A stretch of 64,000 nucleotides of DNA, from assembly GCF_030913635.1 (NCBI RefSeq), contig NZ_CP133188.1:1178001-1242000 (forward strand). The letters run 5' to 3'. This DNA comes from Sedimentibacter sp. MB35-C1 (GTDB lineage: Bacteria > Bacillota > Clostridia > Tissierellales > Sedimentibacteraceae). The notes below the pieces were generated by a model. It searched no databases, was not told the DNA's origin, and was given only the letters and a program-made list of their open reading frames with translations. Shown piece by piece: positions 32,736 to 41,534 of this stretch; the first letter of the stretch is position 1; every line of letters starts with the position of its first letter. The translations under genes were made by a program, and so were the position numbers.

Positions 32736-33326
32736 ATGACATTGCTTCCAAGAAGTTTTTACGATAGGGATGCACGGTTGGTGGCAGAAGATTTAATAGG
32801 CAAGGTGATAGTGCGCAGTTATGAAGACAATGTTATTAAGGTAAGAATAACAGAAACCGAAGCATATATTGCCGATATTGATAAAGCAAGTCACGGATAT
32901 GGCGGAAAAGTAACTCCTAGAACAAAAGTGATGTTCGGACCACCTGGTTATACATATGTTTATTTTATTTATGGAATGTATTACTGCCTTAATTTTGTTA
33001 CTGAAAGGGAAGGGGTATGCAGCGCGGTGCTTGTGCGCGGAGCCGAACCGGTAGAAAATATACAGCAGATGTGTATTAACAGATACGGAAGGTTAATGGA
33101 TGACATTTCAAAATTACAGTTGAAAAATTTATGCAATGGACCTGGGAAGTTGTGTAACGCTTTAAGAATTACAAAGGATCATAATGGCATCGATTTGTGC
33201 GGCGGCGAAATATATGTGGAAGATGATGGGTTCGAAGATTTTAGCGTCAACAGAACTAAAAGAATAAATATCGATTATTCAGAGGAAGCAAAAGATTTTC
33301 TTTGGAGATATATTATTTGTAAATAA
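32736..33326 (+). CDS. DNA-3-methyladenine glycosylase (MPG/AAG type)
   Basis: A 196-residue base-excision repair glycosylase of the alkyladenine glycosylase fold. LVAEDLIGKVIV, ITETEAYIADIDKASHGYGGKVTPRT and YVYFIYGMYYCLNFVTE match the family: the catalytic Glu is in TETEAY and Tyr/His in the intercalating region. The start ATG is 3 nt after the tatD stop, so translation is coupled. Third gene of the operon. Confidence 0.92.
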   Translation: MTLLPRSFYDRDARLVAEDLIGKVIVRSYEDNVIKVRITETEAYIADIDKASHGYGGKVTPRTKVMFGPPGYTYVYFIYGMYYCLNFVTEREGVCSAVLVRGAEPVENIQQMCINRYGRLMDDISKLQLKNLCNGPGKLCNALRITKDHNGIDLCGGEIYVEDDGFEDFSVNRTKRINIDYSEEAKDFLWRYIICK

Positions 33327-33329
33327 TTG

Positions 33330-33370
33330 TTGACAAATTTGTTAAAAATAAATATAATTTGATTATCAAA
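33330..33370 (+). promoter_or_regulatory. Promoter and palindromic operator of the MarR gene
   Basis: TTGACA (33330) and TATAAT (33353) with a 17-bp spacer form a consensus promoter. The palindrome TTTGATTATCAAA (33358-33370) begins in the -10 box. A near copy TTTGATTATGAAA lies before the DegV gene at 33894-33906. Autoregulation by the encoded MarR protein is inferred. Confidence 0.65.
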
Positions 33371-33388
33371 ATAAATTGAGGTGGTTTA

Positions 33389-33832
33389 ATGAGCAATCAT
33401 GATACTCTGAATGAAATACTTGTTAGGCTTTTTGCAGATGTTCTGGATATAGAAGAAAAATGCTTAAAAGTCGGTGATTTTTCAGATCTATCAATATCTG
33501 AAATGCATGTCATTGATAACATAGGCATGGGCAGGGAAAGGACTATGTCGGATACTGCCAAGGATTTAAGAATTACATCGGGAACACTTACGACTGCTGT
33601 AGATAACCTTATTAAGAAAGGTTATGTAGTCAGAGAACGGTCGATAGAAGACAGAAGAGTGGTTAAAATTAAACTGACCGATAAGGGAATTGCCGCATAC
33701 AAATCACATGAGAATTTCCACAAGGATTTGGTTATTAGCGCTCTACAGCAGCTTGACAGCAAGGAAGAAGAGCTTTTAATAAAGGTTTTATCCAACATAG
33801 ATATATTTTTCCACAATAAATACAAGTTTTAG
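33389..33832 (+). CDS. MarR-family transcriptional regulator
   Basis: A 147-residue winged-helix repressor-type protein. The HTH reads TMSDTAKDLRITSGTLTTAVDNLIKKGYVVRERSIEDRRVVKIKLT, with the conserved wing DRR. The N-terminal dimerisation helices are residues 1-40. It is probably autoregulated and may control the DegV gene just downstream, since both have a TTTGATTAT(C/G)AAA box. Ligand unknown. The ATG follows GAGGTGG. Confidence 0.9.
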   Translation: MSNHDTLNEILVRLFADVLDIEEKCLKVGDFSDLSISEMHVIDNIGMGRERTMSDTAKDLRITSGTLTTAVDNLIKKGYVVRERSIEDRRVVKIKLTDKGIAAYKSHENFHKDLVISALQQLDSKEEELLIKVLSNIDIFFHNKYKF

Positions 33833-33893
33833 CACAGTAGAAATTCTAAATTATTTAGGGTTTCTGCATTCAAATACTTTTATTATCAAAAAA

Positions 33894-33906
33894 TTTGATT
33901 ATGAAA
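33894..33906 (+). promoter_or_regulatory. MarR-box-like palindrome before the DegV gene
   Basis: TTTGATTATGAAA differs at one position from the palindrome at the MarR promoter (TTTGATTATCAAA). It lies 14 nt before the DegV ATG. Confidence 0.4.
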
Positions 33907-33919
33907 ATGTGAGGTTAGC

Positions 33920-34762
33920 ATGGGTATTAGAATAGTTATAGACAGTACTTCAGATGTTACAGAGGATATTATTAAAAAACATAATATAAAAATGGTTCCT
34001 TTGACTGTAAATTTTGGAGAGGAATCATATATGGACAAAATTGAACTAAGTTCTACGGAGTTTTTTAAAAAATTAGTTAATGCCGAGAAGCTCCCTACAA
34101 CTTCTCAGGTTTCTCCCGGAACTTTCGTGGAAACTTTCAGTGAAATACTTCTTGAAGGGGATCAGGTTTTAGGAATATTTCTTGCTCCTGAATTAAGCGG
34201 AACATATGATTCTGCGCGAATAGCAAAAAACATGATAGGCAGTGATAACATACGGATTATAGATTCAAAAAGCGTGTGTCTTGGAGCTTTTGCCTTAATA
34301 TTGGAAGCAATAGAATTAGTTGAGCAGGGTAGACAAATTGACGAAATAGTAGAAGAGTTGGAAAAAGCAAAAGAAAAGATAGTTGCTGTGGCTGGGCTTG
34401 ATACGCTGAAGTATCTTGAAAAGGGAGGAAGGCTTTCAAAGGGGCAGGCAGTAGTAGGGTCGCTGCTGAATATTAAGCCCATGCTTGAAATCAAGGACGG
34501 AAAGCTAGCAGTAATCGAAAAAGTAAGAGGTAAGAATAAAACAATAAAGTGGTTTGATGAATGGATTGAAAAGAACGAGTTTGACTTATCGGATAAAACT
34601 TTGCTTTTATTCTATGCTCAAAATTATGACCAGTTGAAAATATTGAGAGAGACTTTGGAGTCAAAATATAAAATCAAAAATATTATTGAACAGGAAGTAG
34701 GTGCGGTTATAGGTACGCACTCAGGTCCGGGAGTTCTTGGATTAGGATTTTTAAACAAATAG
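33920..34762 (+). CDS. DegV-family fatty-acid-binding protein
   Basis: A 280-residue two-domain DegV protein. The N-terminal IVIDSTSDVTEDI, TTSQVSPGTFVETF near residue 60 (fatty-acid carboxylate site), LAPELSGTYDSARIA, the DSKSVCLG block, and the C-terminal GAVIGTHSGPGVLGLGF are all present. Such proteins bind long-chain fatty acids, and FakB members feed the fatty acid kinase FakA. No fakA is adjacent, so a role as FakB is possible but not shown. Confidence 0.92.
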   Translation: MGIRIVIDSTSDVTEDIIKKHNIKMVPLTVNFGEESYMDKIELSSTEFFKKLVNAEKLPTTSQVSPGTFVETFSEILLEGDQVLGIFLAPELSGTYDSARIAKNMIGSDNIRIIDSKSVCLGAFALILEAIELVEQGRQIDEIVEELEKAKEKIVAVAGLDTLKYLEKGGRLSKGQAVVGSLLNIKPMLEIKDGKLAVIEKVRGKNKTIKWFDEWIEKNEFDLSDKTLLLFYAQNYDQLKILRETLESKYKIKNIIEQEVGAVIGTHSGPGVLGLGFLNK

Positions 34763-34775
34763 CAATACATTTCTA

Positions 34776-34810
34776 AAAAGTCTGCCATAAGTAGAATGGC
34801 AGACTTTTAG
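34776..34810 (+). terminator. Terminator after the DegV gene
   Basis: AAAAGTCTGCCAT pairs with ATGGCAGACTTTT across a 7-nt loop. Confidence 0.85.
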
Positions 34811-34896
34811 CATCTTAGTGTGTCCCGGGTTATATTGCCTTAAAAAAAGGGCGATACATTATGACAATTTTAATCACTCTGCATCACCCACATGAT

Positions 34897-37218
34897 TTAT
34901 TTAATAGTTAATTCAGTTTTGTCTTCATCATTGATTGTAACAAAAACAGAGCTGTTTTCTGTTATTTCTCCTTTTAAATATGCTTCAGAAATTTCATCCT
35001 CAATGTATTTTTGAATAGTTCGTCTCAAAGGACGGGCACCATACTTTCTATTATATCCTTTTTCTAGGATGAAATCCTTCATTTTATCAGACACATCTAT
35101 TTGGATTTTCTTTTCTGCTCCTATTTGAATAACTTCTTTTAACATAAGTTTAACTATTTGGGCAAGTTCTTCTTTTGATAATTCGCTGAATACAATAATA
35201 TCGTCTATACGGTTTAAAAATTCAGGTCTAAAAGCCTGCCTCAGAGCATCTTTTACTTTTGCTTCCATTGCCTCATATTCTTTGTTTTCAAAGCCTATTC
35301 GGTTTGCTTTAATTGTTGTACCGGCATTTGAAGTCATTATAATAACTGTGTTTTCAAAGTTAACTGTTCTGCCTTGATTATCTGTAAGCCTGCCGTCTTC
35401 CAATATTTGAAGCAATATATTGAATACATCTTCGTGTGCTTTTTCTATTTCATCAAGTAATATAACAGAATATGGTTTTCGTCTGATTTTTTCAGTTAAA
35501 AATCCTGCTTGATCATAGCCAACATATCCAGGAGGCGCTCCGATTAATTTAGAAACTGTGTGTTTCTCCATGTATTCTGACATGTCAAGTCTTATAATTG
35601 TATCTTCATTTTCGAACAGTTCATATGCCAGAGTTCTTGCAAGCTCTGTTTTTCCTACACCTGTAGGACCTACAAATATAAAGGACGAAGGCTTTTTTCT
35701 TTTTCTAAAGCCTGATCGATTTCTTCTTATGGCTCTTGCGAGACTTGATACAGCAGGATGTTGCCCAATAACTCTTTTATGAAGTCTGCTTTCAAGGTTA
35801 ATTAGCTTTTCAGCTTCAGCTTCATTTATTTTCTGAACAGGAATTTTAGTCCATGCTTCAATTACATAGGCAATATCTTCAGTCGTAAGCTGCACATTCT
35901 CACAATCCATTGCAAGATCCTTAATCTTTGATTCAACTTTTAATTCATTTACTTTAAGTTCGGCTGCTTTTTCATAATCATCATTTTCGGCAGCGTCTTC
36001 TTTTTCTTCTCTTATAGATTTCAATTCTGATCTTAGTGCCTCAAGTTCTACTAATCCACTGTTTTTAAGGTTAGCTCTGGAACCTGCTTCGTCTATAACA
36101 TCAATAGCCTTGTCAGGTAAAAATCTGTCTGTGATGTATCTTTCAGACATTAATACTGCCTGTTCAATTACTTCGTCGGATATTTTCACATTGTGATATT
36201 GCTCATAATAATCCTTTATTCCTTTAACAATCTCAATAGAGTCGCTAATAGAAGGCTCGTCTATCATTACAGGCTGGAATCTTCTTTCTAATGCACTGTC
36301 CTTTTCTATGTGTTTTCGATACTCATCCAAAGTGGTGGCTCCGATTACTTGAACCTCTCCTCTTGCAAGAGCAGGCTTCAATATATTAGCAGCATTCATG
36401 GCGCCGCCCTCAGCTTCCCCTGCACCCACAATGTTGTGTACTTCGTCAATTACTATAATTATGTTGCCGGCTTTTTTGGCTTCATCAATTATTGCTTTCA
36501 TACGAGATTCAAACTGTCCTCTGAACTGAGTTCCTGCCACAACAGCTGTTAAATCAAGAAGATAAATTTCTGTGTTGAAAAGCTTAATTGGAACTTTATG
36601 TTCGGAAATTCTAACAGCAAGCCCTTCAGCTATTTTGGTTTTGCCCACTCCTGGCTCACCTATTAAAATAGGGTTATTTTTAGAGCGTCTGTTTAGGATC
36701 TGTATAACCCTGTCTACTTCTCTTTCTCTTCCGACAATTCTGTCCAGCTCTCCATATCTAGCCTGCTCAGTCAGATTAGTACCGTAAGTATCAAGGTATT
36801 TTAATTTTTTTCGTTTAACTTTCTCTTTTACCTTTGCTCCGGAAGTGCTGCTGCCTTTTGCAACATCCATTTCATTTTGTGCTTCTTCAGAAGGTTGAAA
36901 TCCATTGTTTGAATTGGAAATGCCAGAAAATGCCGAATTCATTAAATTCATAATGGAATTCATATTTTCATTGTCATCGCCTTCTACATCTTGTGTTAAT
37001 TTCTCTAAATCCATATCTCCTATAATTTCTGTGAGCTGATTATTAATATTTTCAAAATCCTCAGGTTTCATTCCACCCTGTCTCATGATTTGTTCCATAG
37101 GTGCCAGTCCTTGTTTTTTTGCACATGGAATACATAGACCGGTAGTCTGCATCTTGCCTTCAATTATTTTATTAACATATATAACAGCTACATTTTTTTT
37201 GCATACTGAACATAACAT
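34897..37218 (-). CDS. clpE: ClpE-like ATP-dependent unfoldase with N-terminal zinc finger
   Basis: A 773-residue Clp/HSP100 ATPase with two AAA+ modules. The N-terminus has a four-Cys finger (C-x2-C … C-x2-C within the first 35 residues) instead of the ClpC N-repeats, as in ClpE. Module 1 has Walker A GEPGVGKTK near 185 and Walker B VIDEVH. A short UVR-type coil (DYEKAAELKVNELKVE) lies between modules. Module 2 has Walker A GPTGVGKTE near 510 and Walker B LLDEIE. ATG at 37218 is preferred as it leaves a normal distance from AGGAG; an ATG three codons earlier abuts it. Partner protease ClpP is not in the window. Confidence 0.9.
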   Translation of the reverse strand: MLCSVCKKNVAVIYVNKIIEGKMQTTGLCIPCAKKQGLAPMEQIMRQGGMKPEDFENINNQLTEIIGDMDLEKLTQDVEGDDNENMNSIMNLMNSAFSGISNSNNGFQPSEEAQNEMDVAKGSSTSGAKVKEKVKRKKLKYLDTYGTNLTEQARYGELDRIVGREREVDRVIQILNRRSKNNPILIGEPGVGKTKIAEGLAVRISEHKVPIKLFNTEIYLLDLTAVVAGTQFRGQFESRMKAIIDEAKKAGNIIIVIDEVHNIVGAGEAEGGAMNAANILKPALARGEVQVIGATTLDEYRKHIEKDSALERRFQPVMIDEPSISDSIEIVKGIKDYYEQYHNVKISDEVIEQAVLMSERYITDRFLPDKAIDVIDEAGSRANLKNSGLVELEALRSELKSIREEKEDAAENDDYEKAAELKVNELKVESKIKDLAMDCENVQLTTEDIAYVIEAWTKIPVQKINEAEAEKLINLESRLHKRVIGQHPAVSSLARAIRRNRSGFRKRKKPSSFIFVGPTGVGKTELARTLAYELFENEDTIIRLDMSEYMEKHTVSKLIGAPPGYVGYDQAGFLTEKIRRKPYSVILLDEIEKAHEDVFNILLQILEDGRLTDNQGRTVNFENTVIIMTSNAGTTIKANRIGFENKEYEAMEAKVKDALRQAFRPEFLNRIDDIIVFSELSKEELAQIVKLMLKEVIQIGAEKKIQIDVSDKMKDFILEKGYNRKYGARPLRRTIQKYIEDEISEAYLKGEITENSSVFVTINDEDKTELTIK

Positions 37219-37548
37219 TTTTTTCATCTCCTATATTTGCAATACATAGTTTATAATTAACTATAACGAGTAATTTTATTTCTATAATACGTTTATTCAC
37301 ATTTTATTATTTTCCATAATTAATAGCTATACAAAGTCGATTATAATATACTTTTCTTAAAAATGCATTAAAAAATTTGCATTGTAACAGAAATTAAATA
37401 TTTATATGTCAAATAATCATATTTATTACCGATTTAAGGAATTATTTCATAAATCCTCATATTTTTGTTTTACAACCTTAGTTTTTTTGCAATTATTGCA
37501 ATATCTTATATTATTATGAAAATAAATTATTTATATATAAACTTTTTA

Positions 37549-37577
37549 TTGACATATTTCACATAAGGCAATATACT
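37549..37577 (+). promoter_or_regulatory. Promoter of the dap operon
   Basis: TTGACA (37549) and TATACT (37572) with a 17-bp spacer, ending about 30 nt before the lysine aptamer. The 37228-37548 stretch upstream is AT-rich and shows only the expected promoter side of clpE. Confidence 0.75.
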
Positions 37578-37605
37578 GTATAGAAATTAAATATTTTCAT
37601 GGGTA

Positions 37606-37751
37606 TATTACAGAGGATGCGAAGATCAATAGTAAAAGAACAACTTTGAAAGGGTGATTCGCCGAAGGGTTTTCCCTGGGCTTACGTTTAAGAGATGTAA
37701 TACTGTTTTTATAGGATGCTTCCCAATTCTATAAAAGAGAGCTGTAATGTG
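37606..37751 (+). promoter_or_regulatory. Lysine riboswitch (L box)
   Basis: P1 is ATTACAG/CTGTAAT. The conserved AGAGGATGCGAAGATC, GAAAGGGTGATTCGCCGAAG and CCCTGGGC elements of the lysine aptamer are all present in order. It precedes dapA and a terminator, so lysine should switch off the diaminopimelate pathway genes. Confidence 0.95.
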
Positions 37752-37778
37752 CTGGGCAGAAGGTTCAGTGTTTTTTGC

Positions 37779-37817
37779 AAGCGTCTGAGAGCCCTTTTGC
37801 TCTTATGTCGCTTTTTT
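37779..37817 (+). terminator. Riboswitch-controlled terminator before dapA
   Basis: AAGCG-TCT-GAGAGC-CCTTTT-GCTCTT-ATGT-CGCTT followed by a T-run; two stacked stems with an internal loop, 69 nt before the dapA start. Confidence 0.85.
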
Positions 37818-37885
37818 TATTATCATTTTTTAAAAAGCGGCATGAAAATTATTTATAAAAAAATAATTTTATAAGGAGAAAAGAA

Positions 37886-38788
37886 ATGATAGATTTTGTA
37901 AGAGGCTGCGGAGTGGCATTGGTAACGCCGTTTTCAAATGGGAAAATTGACTATAATACCCTGGAAAAACTTATTGACATGCATGTTGAACTGTCAGGAT
38001 CAATTATTGTGGCAGGAACAACAGGAGAAGCATCAACACTTACCGATGATGAATATCATGAATTAATTAAATTTGTTGTTGACAGAGTTAACAAGAGAAT
38101 ACCTGTTATTGCGGGTGCAGGAAGCAACTGCACATCTTCAGCAATTAAAAAAGCTAAATTTTGCGAAGAGGCGGGTGCTGACGGATTATTGATAGTAACT
38201 CCGTATTACAACAAAACTACTCAAAACGGTTTGATAAATCACTACAGATTAATTGCAGAAAATACAGCGCTTCCCATAATTGTTTACAGTGTTTCAGGAA
38301 GAACGGGAATGAATATAGAGCCAAGTACAGTATTAGAACTTTCAAAGATTAAAAATATTGTTGGAATTAAGGAAGCCAGCGGAAATATAAGCCAGGTTGC
38401 GGAAATTATAAGGATTTGTCCTAAGGATTTCTTTGTTTATTCAGGAAACGATGATATGGTTATTCCTTTGATGGCCTTGGGAGGTCATGGTGTTATCTCA
38501 GTAGTTGCCAATATAATGCCGTCTGAAACTAAAAAAATGGTTGATGACTTTAAAGATGGAAGGCTTATCGAGGCGAGAGATGCTCAGGTTGGTATGAATG
38601 GGCTTGTTAATGCCTTATTTATTGAAACAAATCCTATTCCTATTAAAGAAGCAATGGGTTTGATGAATATGTGCAGTTCTGAGGTGAGAGAGCCTCTTTA
38701 CAGAATGTCGGAAGAAAACAAAGAAAAACTGATTAGTGAAATGAACCGCTGCGGTATTATTATAACAAGCGGCGCAGGTAGAAGGTAA
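37886..38788 (+). CDS. dapA: 4-hydroxy-tetrahydrodipicolinate synthase
   Basis: A 300-residue TIM-barrel aldolase that condenses pyruvate with aspartate semialdehyde, the first committed step to diaminopimelate and lysine. The landmarks are GTTGEASTLTDDEY near residue 45, GADGLLIVTPYYNKTTQNGL (catalytic Tyr) near 100, and IVGIKEASGN with the Schiff-base Lys near 160. It heads the lysine-riboswitch-controlled dapA-dapB-dapH-aminotransferase operon. ATG follows AAGGAG. Confidence 0.96.
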   Translation: MIDFVRGCGVALVTPFSNGKIDYNTLEKLIDMHVELSGSIIVAGTTGEASTLTDDEYHELIKFVVDRVNKRIPVIAGAGSNCTSSAIKKAKFCEEAGADGLLIVTPYYNKTTQNGLINHYRLIAENTALPIIVYSVSGRTGMNIEPSTVLELSKIKNIVGIKEASGNISQVAEIIRICPKDFFVYSGNDDMVIPLMALGGHGVISVVANIMPSETKKMVDDFKDGRLIEARDAQVGMNGLVNALFIETNPIPIKEAMGLMNMCSSEVREPLYRMSEENKEKLISEMNRCGIIITSGAGRR

Positions 38789-38794
38789 AGATAT

Positions 38795-39463
38795 ATGAAT
38801 ATAGTTATATGCGGTATCAACGGTGCTATGGGGAAGGTTTTGGTAAAAGAGGCCAAATCATATGAAAATATAAATGTTATCGGTCATCTTTCACCGAGAA
38901 ATGGTTATTTAGGTCACGATATAAATGAACATGCAGATGTGGTAATAGATTTTTCCAACCCTTCCAATTGTAAATTTTTAATAGATTATGCTGTTAAAAA
39001 TAAATGTGCTTTGCTGATATGCACAACCGGATTTACCAATGAGCAGAAATCTGAAATGAAAAGGGCAGGGGAAAAAATACCTGTGCTTTTGTCCTCAAAC
39101 ACCTCATTGGGTATAAATGCGCTCAGAAAAATAATTAAGTGCATATCTGCTGAACTAAACAGCTTTGACATAAATATTATAGAAAAGCATCATAATAAGA
39201 AAATAGATGCACCTAGCGGTACTGCCAAAACAATTGCCAAGGATATAATGAAGGCAACCGGAAGAGATTATGTAGATACACTTGCGATGAGAGCCGGCAC
39301 AATTCCGGGAGAGCATACGGTTATGTTTTCCGGTGTGGATGAAATACTTGAAATAAAGCATACGTCATTTTCGAAAAATATATTTGCAAGAGGAGCCTTG
39401 GAGTTAGCTTCGAGGCTCTCCTTAAAACAGAAAGGATTTTATAGCACAGAAGACTTTTTTTAA
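38795..39463 (+). CDS. dapB: 4-hydroxy-tetrahydrodipicolinate reductase
   Basis: A 222-residue reductase, short for the family (about 240-270). The N-terminal nucleotide-binding GINGAMGKV near residue 8 is present, as are the VVIDFSNP element and the EKHHNKKIDAPSGTA motif (catalytic His-His and Lys) near 132. The missing length is in the N-terminal domain between the first strand and VVIDFSNP. It makes tetrahydrodipicolinate from the DapA product. It starts 6 nt after dapA, with only a weak ribosome site, so it is probably translationally coupled. Confidence 0.94.
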   Translation: MNIVICGINGAMGKVLVKEAKSYENINVIGHLSPRNGYLGHDINEHADVVIDFSNPSNCKFLIDYAVKNKCALLICTTGFTNEQKSEMKRAGEKIPVLLSSNTSLGINALRKIIKCISAELNSFDINIIEKHHNKKIDAPSGTAKTIAKDIMKATGRDYVDTLAMRAGTIPGEHTVMFSGVDEILEIKHTSFSKNIFARGALELASRLSLKQKGFYSTEDFF

Positions 39464-39562
39464 AATGGCAAAAATAAATATGACAAGTGAACTAATTTTA
39501 TTGACACGAATAGGTGATTTACAAGAGCAAATAAAAAAATCAGATTAAATATGGAGGCAAAA

Positions 39563-40264
39563 ATGTTTTTACAAGACCCATACCAAATAGCAAAGTATAT
39601 AAAAGATGCAAAAAAATCAACACCTGTTAAGCTTTATATTTCAGGGGTTACTATAAATTTGAATAATTATAACATGAAAATTTTTTCGTCAGGGGATATG
39701 GCCATCTGTATAGGAGAATATGGAGATGCTCAGAGGCTTTTATCAGAAAATCCTCAAATAATAAATTATCATTTGGAATATGATAGAAGGAACTCTGCTA
39801 TTCCGCTTCTGGATACAAATGAAATAAATGCAAGAATAGAGCCGGGAGCAATTATACGAGACATGGTAGAAATAGGCCGGGATGCAGTTATTATGATGGG
39901 AGCAGTTATCAATATAGGCGCTGTAATAGGTGAAAAAACTATGATTGATATGAACGCAGTTGTCGGAGCAAGAGGAACAATCGGTAAAAACGTACATGTA
40001 GGGGCAGGATCAGTTATTGCCGGAGTTCTGGAGCCGCCAAGCAAGCAGCCCGTTATTATTGAAGATGATGTTTTGATTGGTGCAAATGCAGTTGTTCTTG
40101 AAGGAGTAAAAGTTGGGAGAGGTGCAGTTGTTGCTGCAGGAAGCGTAGTGACAGAGGATGTGCCGGAAGAGGCTGTGGTTGCAGGCAGCCCTGCAAGGGT
40201 AATAAAGTATAAGGATAGCGGGACAACGGAGAAAACAAAACTTCTTGATGATTTGAGAGGCTAA
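39563..40264 (+). CDS. dapH: Tetrahydrodipicolinate N-acetyltransferase
   Basis: A 233-residue hexapeptide-repeat acyltransferase. The N-terminal DapH domain ([19 protein letters not shown]) is followed by a left-handed beta-helix of I/V-G-x4 repeats from about residue 90 to 200. It acetylates tetrahydrodipicolinate, committing this organism to the acetylase branch of DAP synthesis. The ATG at 39563 follows GGAGG; the ATG twelve bases upstream overlaps that site. Followed 2 nt later by the aminotransferase gene. Confidence 0.93.
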   Translation: MFLQDPYQIAKYIKDAKKSTPVKLYISGVTINLNNYNMKIFSSGDMAICIGEYGDAQRLLSENPQIINYHLEYDRRNSAIPLLDTNEINARIEPGAIIRDMVEIGRDAVIMMGAVINIGAVIGEKTMIDMNAVVGARGTIGKNVHVGAGSVIAGVLEPPSKQPVIIEDDVLIGANAVVLEGVKVGRGAVVAAGSVVTEDVPEEAVVAGSPARVIKYKDSGTTEKTKLLDDLRG

Positions 40265-40266
40265 CC

Positions 40267-41427
40267 ATGAATGACGAAAGATATATATTAAAAACCTACA
40301 ACAGGCTGGACTTAGAAATAGACAAAATAAGAGGAAATTATATCTATACGAAGGATGGCAGAAAATATCTTGATTTTTTTTCCGGAATAGCGGTTAATAA
40401 CCTTGGATATGACAGAGATGTAATAAAGGCAATGACTGATAAGATGCAGGACTATACCCATATTTCCAATTATTTTTATGATTCAGACAGGGATGAGCTG
40501 GCAAGGATTCTAATAGAAAGTTCAATGGAAGGAAGAGTTTTTTACACCAATTCCGGAGCTGAAAGCACAGAAGCAGCTCTAAAGCTTATCCGTAAATGGG
40601 GAAAAGAAAACAAAAAAAATAAAATACTTACAGCGAAGAATTCTTTTCACGGAAGAACTACAGGGGCTCTGGCTCTCACAGGACAGAAAAAATACCGCAA
40701 GGATTTTGAACCATTAATAAGCGGTGTTGATTATTTCACGTTCAATGATTCTGAAAGTCTTGCTTCAATGGTTGATGAAGATACAGCGGCTGTATTTTTG
40801 GAAGCTGTACAAGGTGAAGGCGGAGTAATACCCTTGACTAATGAATTTGTTGAGGAATTAATGAAGCTGAAGAATAAATATAACTTTTTACTGGTTATGG
40901 ATGAAATACAAACAGGCTTAAGGCGATGCGGAACAATGTTTGCGTACAAGAATTACAACATTAAACCCGATCTGATTCTGCTTGCTAAGTCTTTGGGAGG
41001 AGGGCTTCCTCTGGGAGCGGTGATAGTATCAAAGCATCTAGAAAATGTTTTGAGCGTAGGTGATCACGGTTCAACGTTTGGAGGTAATCCTGTTGCGTGC
41101 GCAGGAGGACTTGCTGTCCTTACAAAACTGACAAATCCGATTTTTGCGGAAGCAATAAAAGAAAATGCTTCCTACCTTTATAAAAAACTATTCTCTCTTA
41201 AAAAATCCTATCCTGAAGTAATAAAGGATTTAAGGGGTATTTCAATGATGCTTGGACTTGAAGTCGGAGAATATGCACTAATGATTAAGGAAAGAGCAAT
41301 GAAGGAAGGAGTTCTTATAAATATAACAGGGGGTACAGTCATAAGAATAATTCCTCCGCTTACAATAACATCAAACGATATTAATTTATTTATAAATGTA
41401 TTAGAAAAGATTGTATCAACAATTTAA
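40267..41427 (+). CDS. Class III PLP aminotransferase (ArgD-like), likely N-acetyl-diaminopimelate aminotransferase
   Basis: A 386-residue fold-type I enzyme of the acetylornithine/4-aminobutyrate transaminase family. NSGAESTEAALKLIRKWG near residue 95, SFHGRTTGALALTG near 125, MDEIQTGLRRCG near 220 and the PLP Lys in LLAKSLGGGLPLGAV near 240 are present. Its place right after dapH suggests it transaminates N-acetyl-2-amino-6-oxopimelate. Bacillus uses a class I enzyme (PatA/DapX) there, so this would be a non-homologous replacement. Acetylornithine aminotransferase remains possible. Confidence 0.85.
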   Translation: MNDERYILKTYNRLDLEIDKIRGNYIYTKDGRKYLDFFSGIAVNNLGYDRDVIKAMTDKMQDYTHISNYFYDSDRDELARILIESSMEGRVFYTNSGAESTEAALKLIRKWGKENKKNKILTAKNSFHGRTTGALALTGQKKYRKDFEPLISGVDYFTFNDSESLASMVDEDTAAVFLEAVQGEGGVIPLTNEFVEELMKLKNKYNFLLVMDEIQTGLRRCGTMFAYKNYNIKPDLILLAKSLGGGLPLGAVIVSKHLENVLSVGDHGSTFGGNPVACAGGLAVLTKLTNPIFAEAIKENASYLYKKLFSLKKSYPEVIKDLRGISMMLGLEVGEYALMIKERAMKEGVLINITGGTVIRIIPPLTITSNDINLFINVLEKIVSTI

Positions 41428-41461
41428 TGTGTTTGAATTGCGGACATGTGTTTTAAAAAAG

Positions 41462-41490
41462 TTGACATATTATTGGAACTGTGTTATTGT
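41462..41490 (+). promoter_or_regulatory. Promoter of lysC
   Basis: TTGACA (41462) and TATTGT (41485), 17-bp spacer. lysC can thus be transcribed independently of the riboswitch-controlled operon. Confidence 0.65.
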
Positions 41491-41534
41491 AATAAAGTTA
41501 TATTTTATCAGGCATTGATAAAGGAGGGAAAGAC

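Noticed and set aside
37246-37264. Palindrome ATAGTTTATAATTAACTAT upstream of clpE
   Set aside because: Very AT-rich and unlike the CtsR heptad repeat; could arise by chance.
39465-39548. 27-codon open frame between dapB and dapH
   Set aside because: No ribosome-binding site and no recognisable composition; probably spacer.
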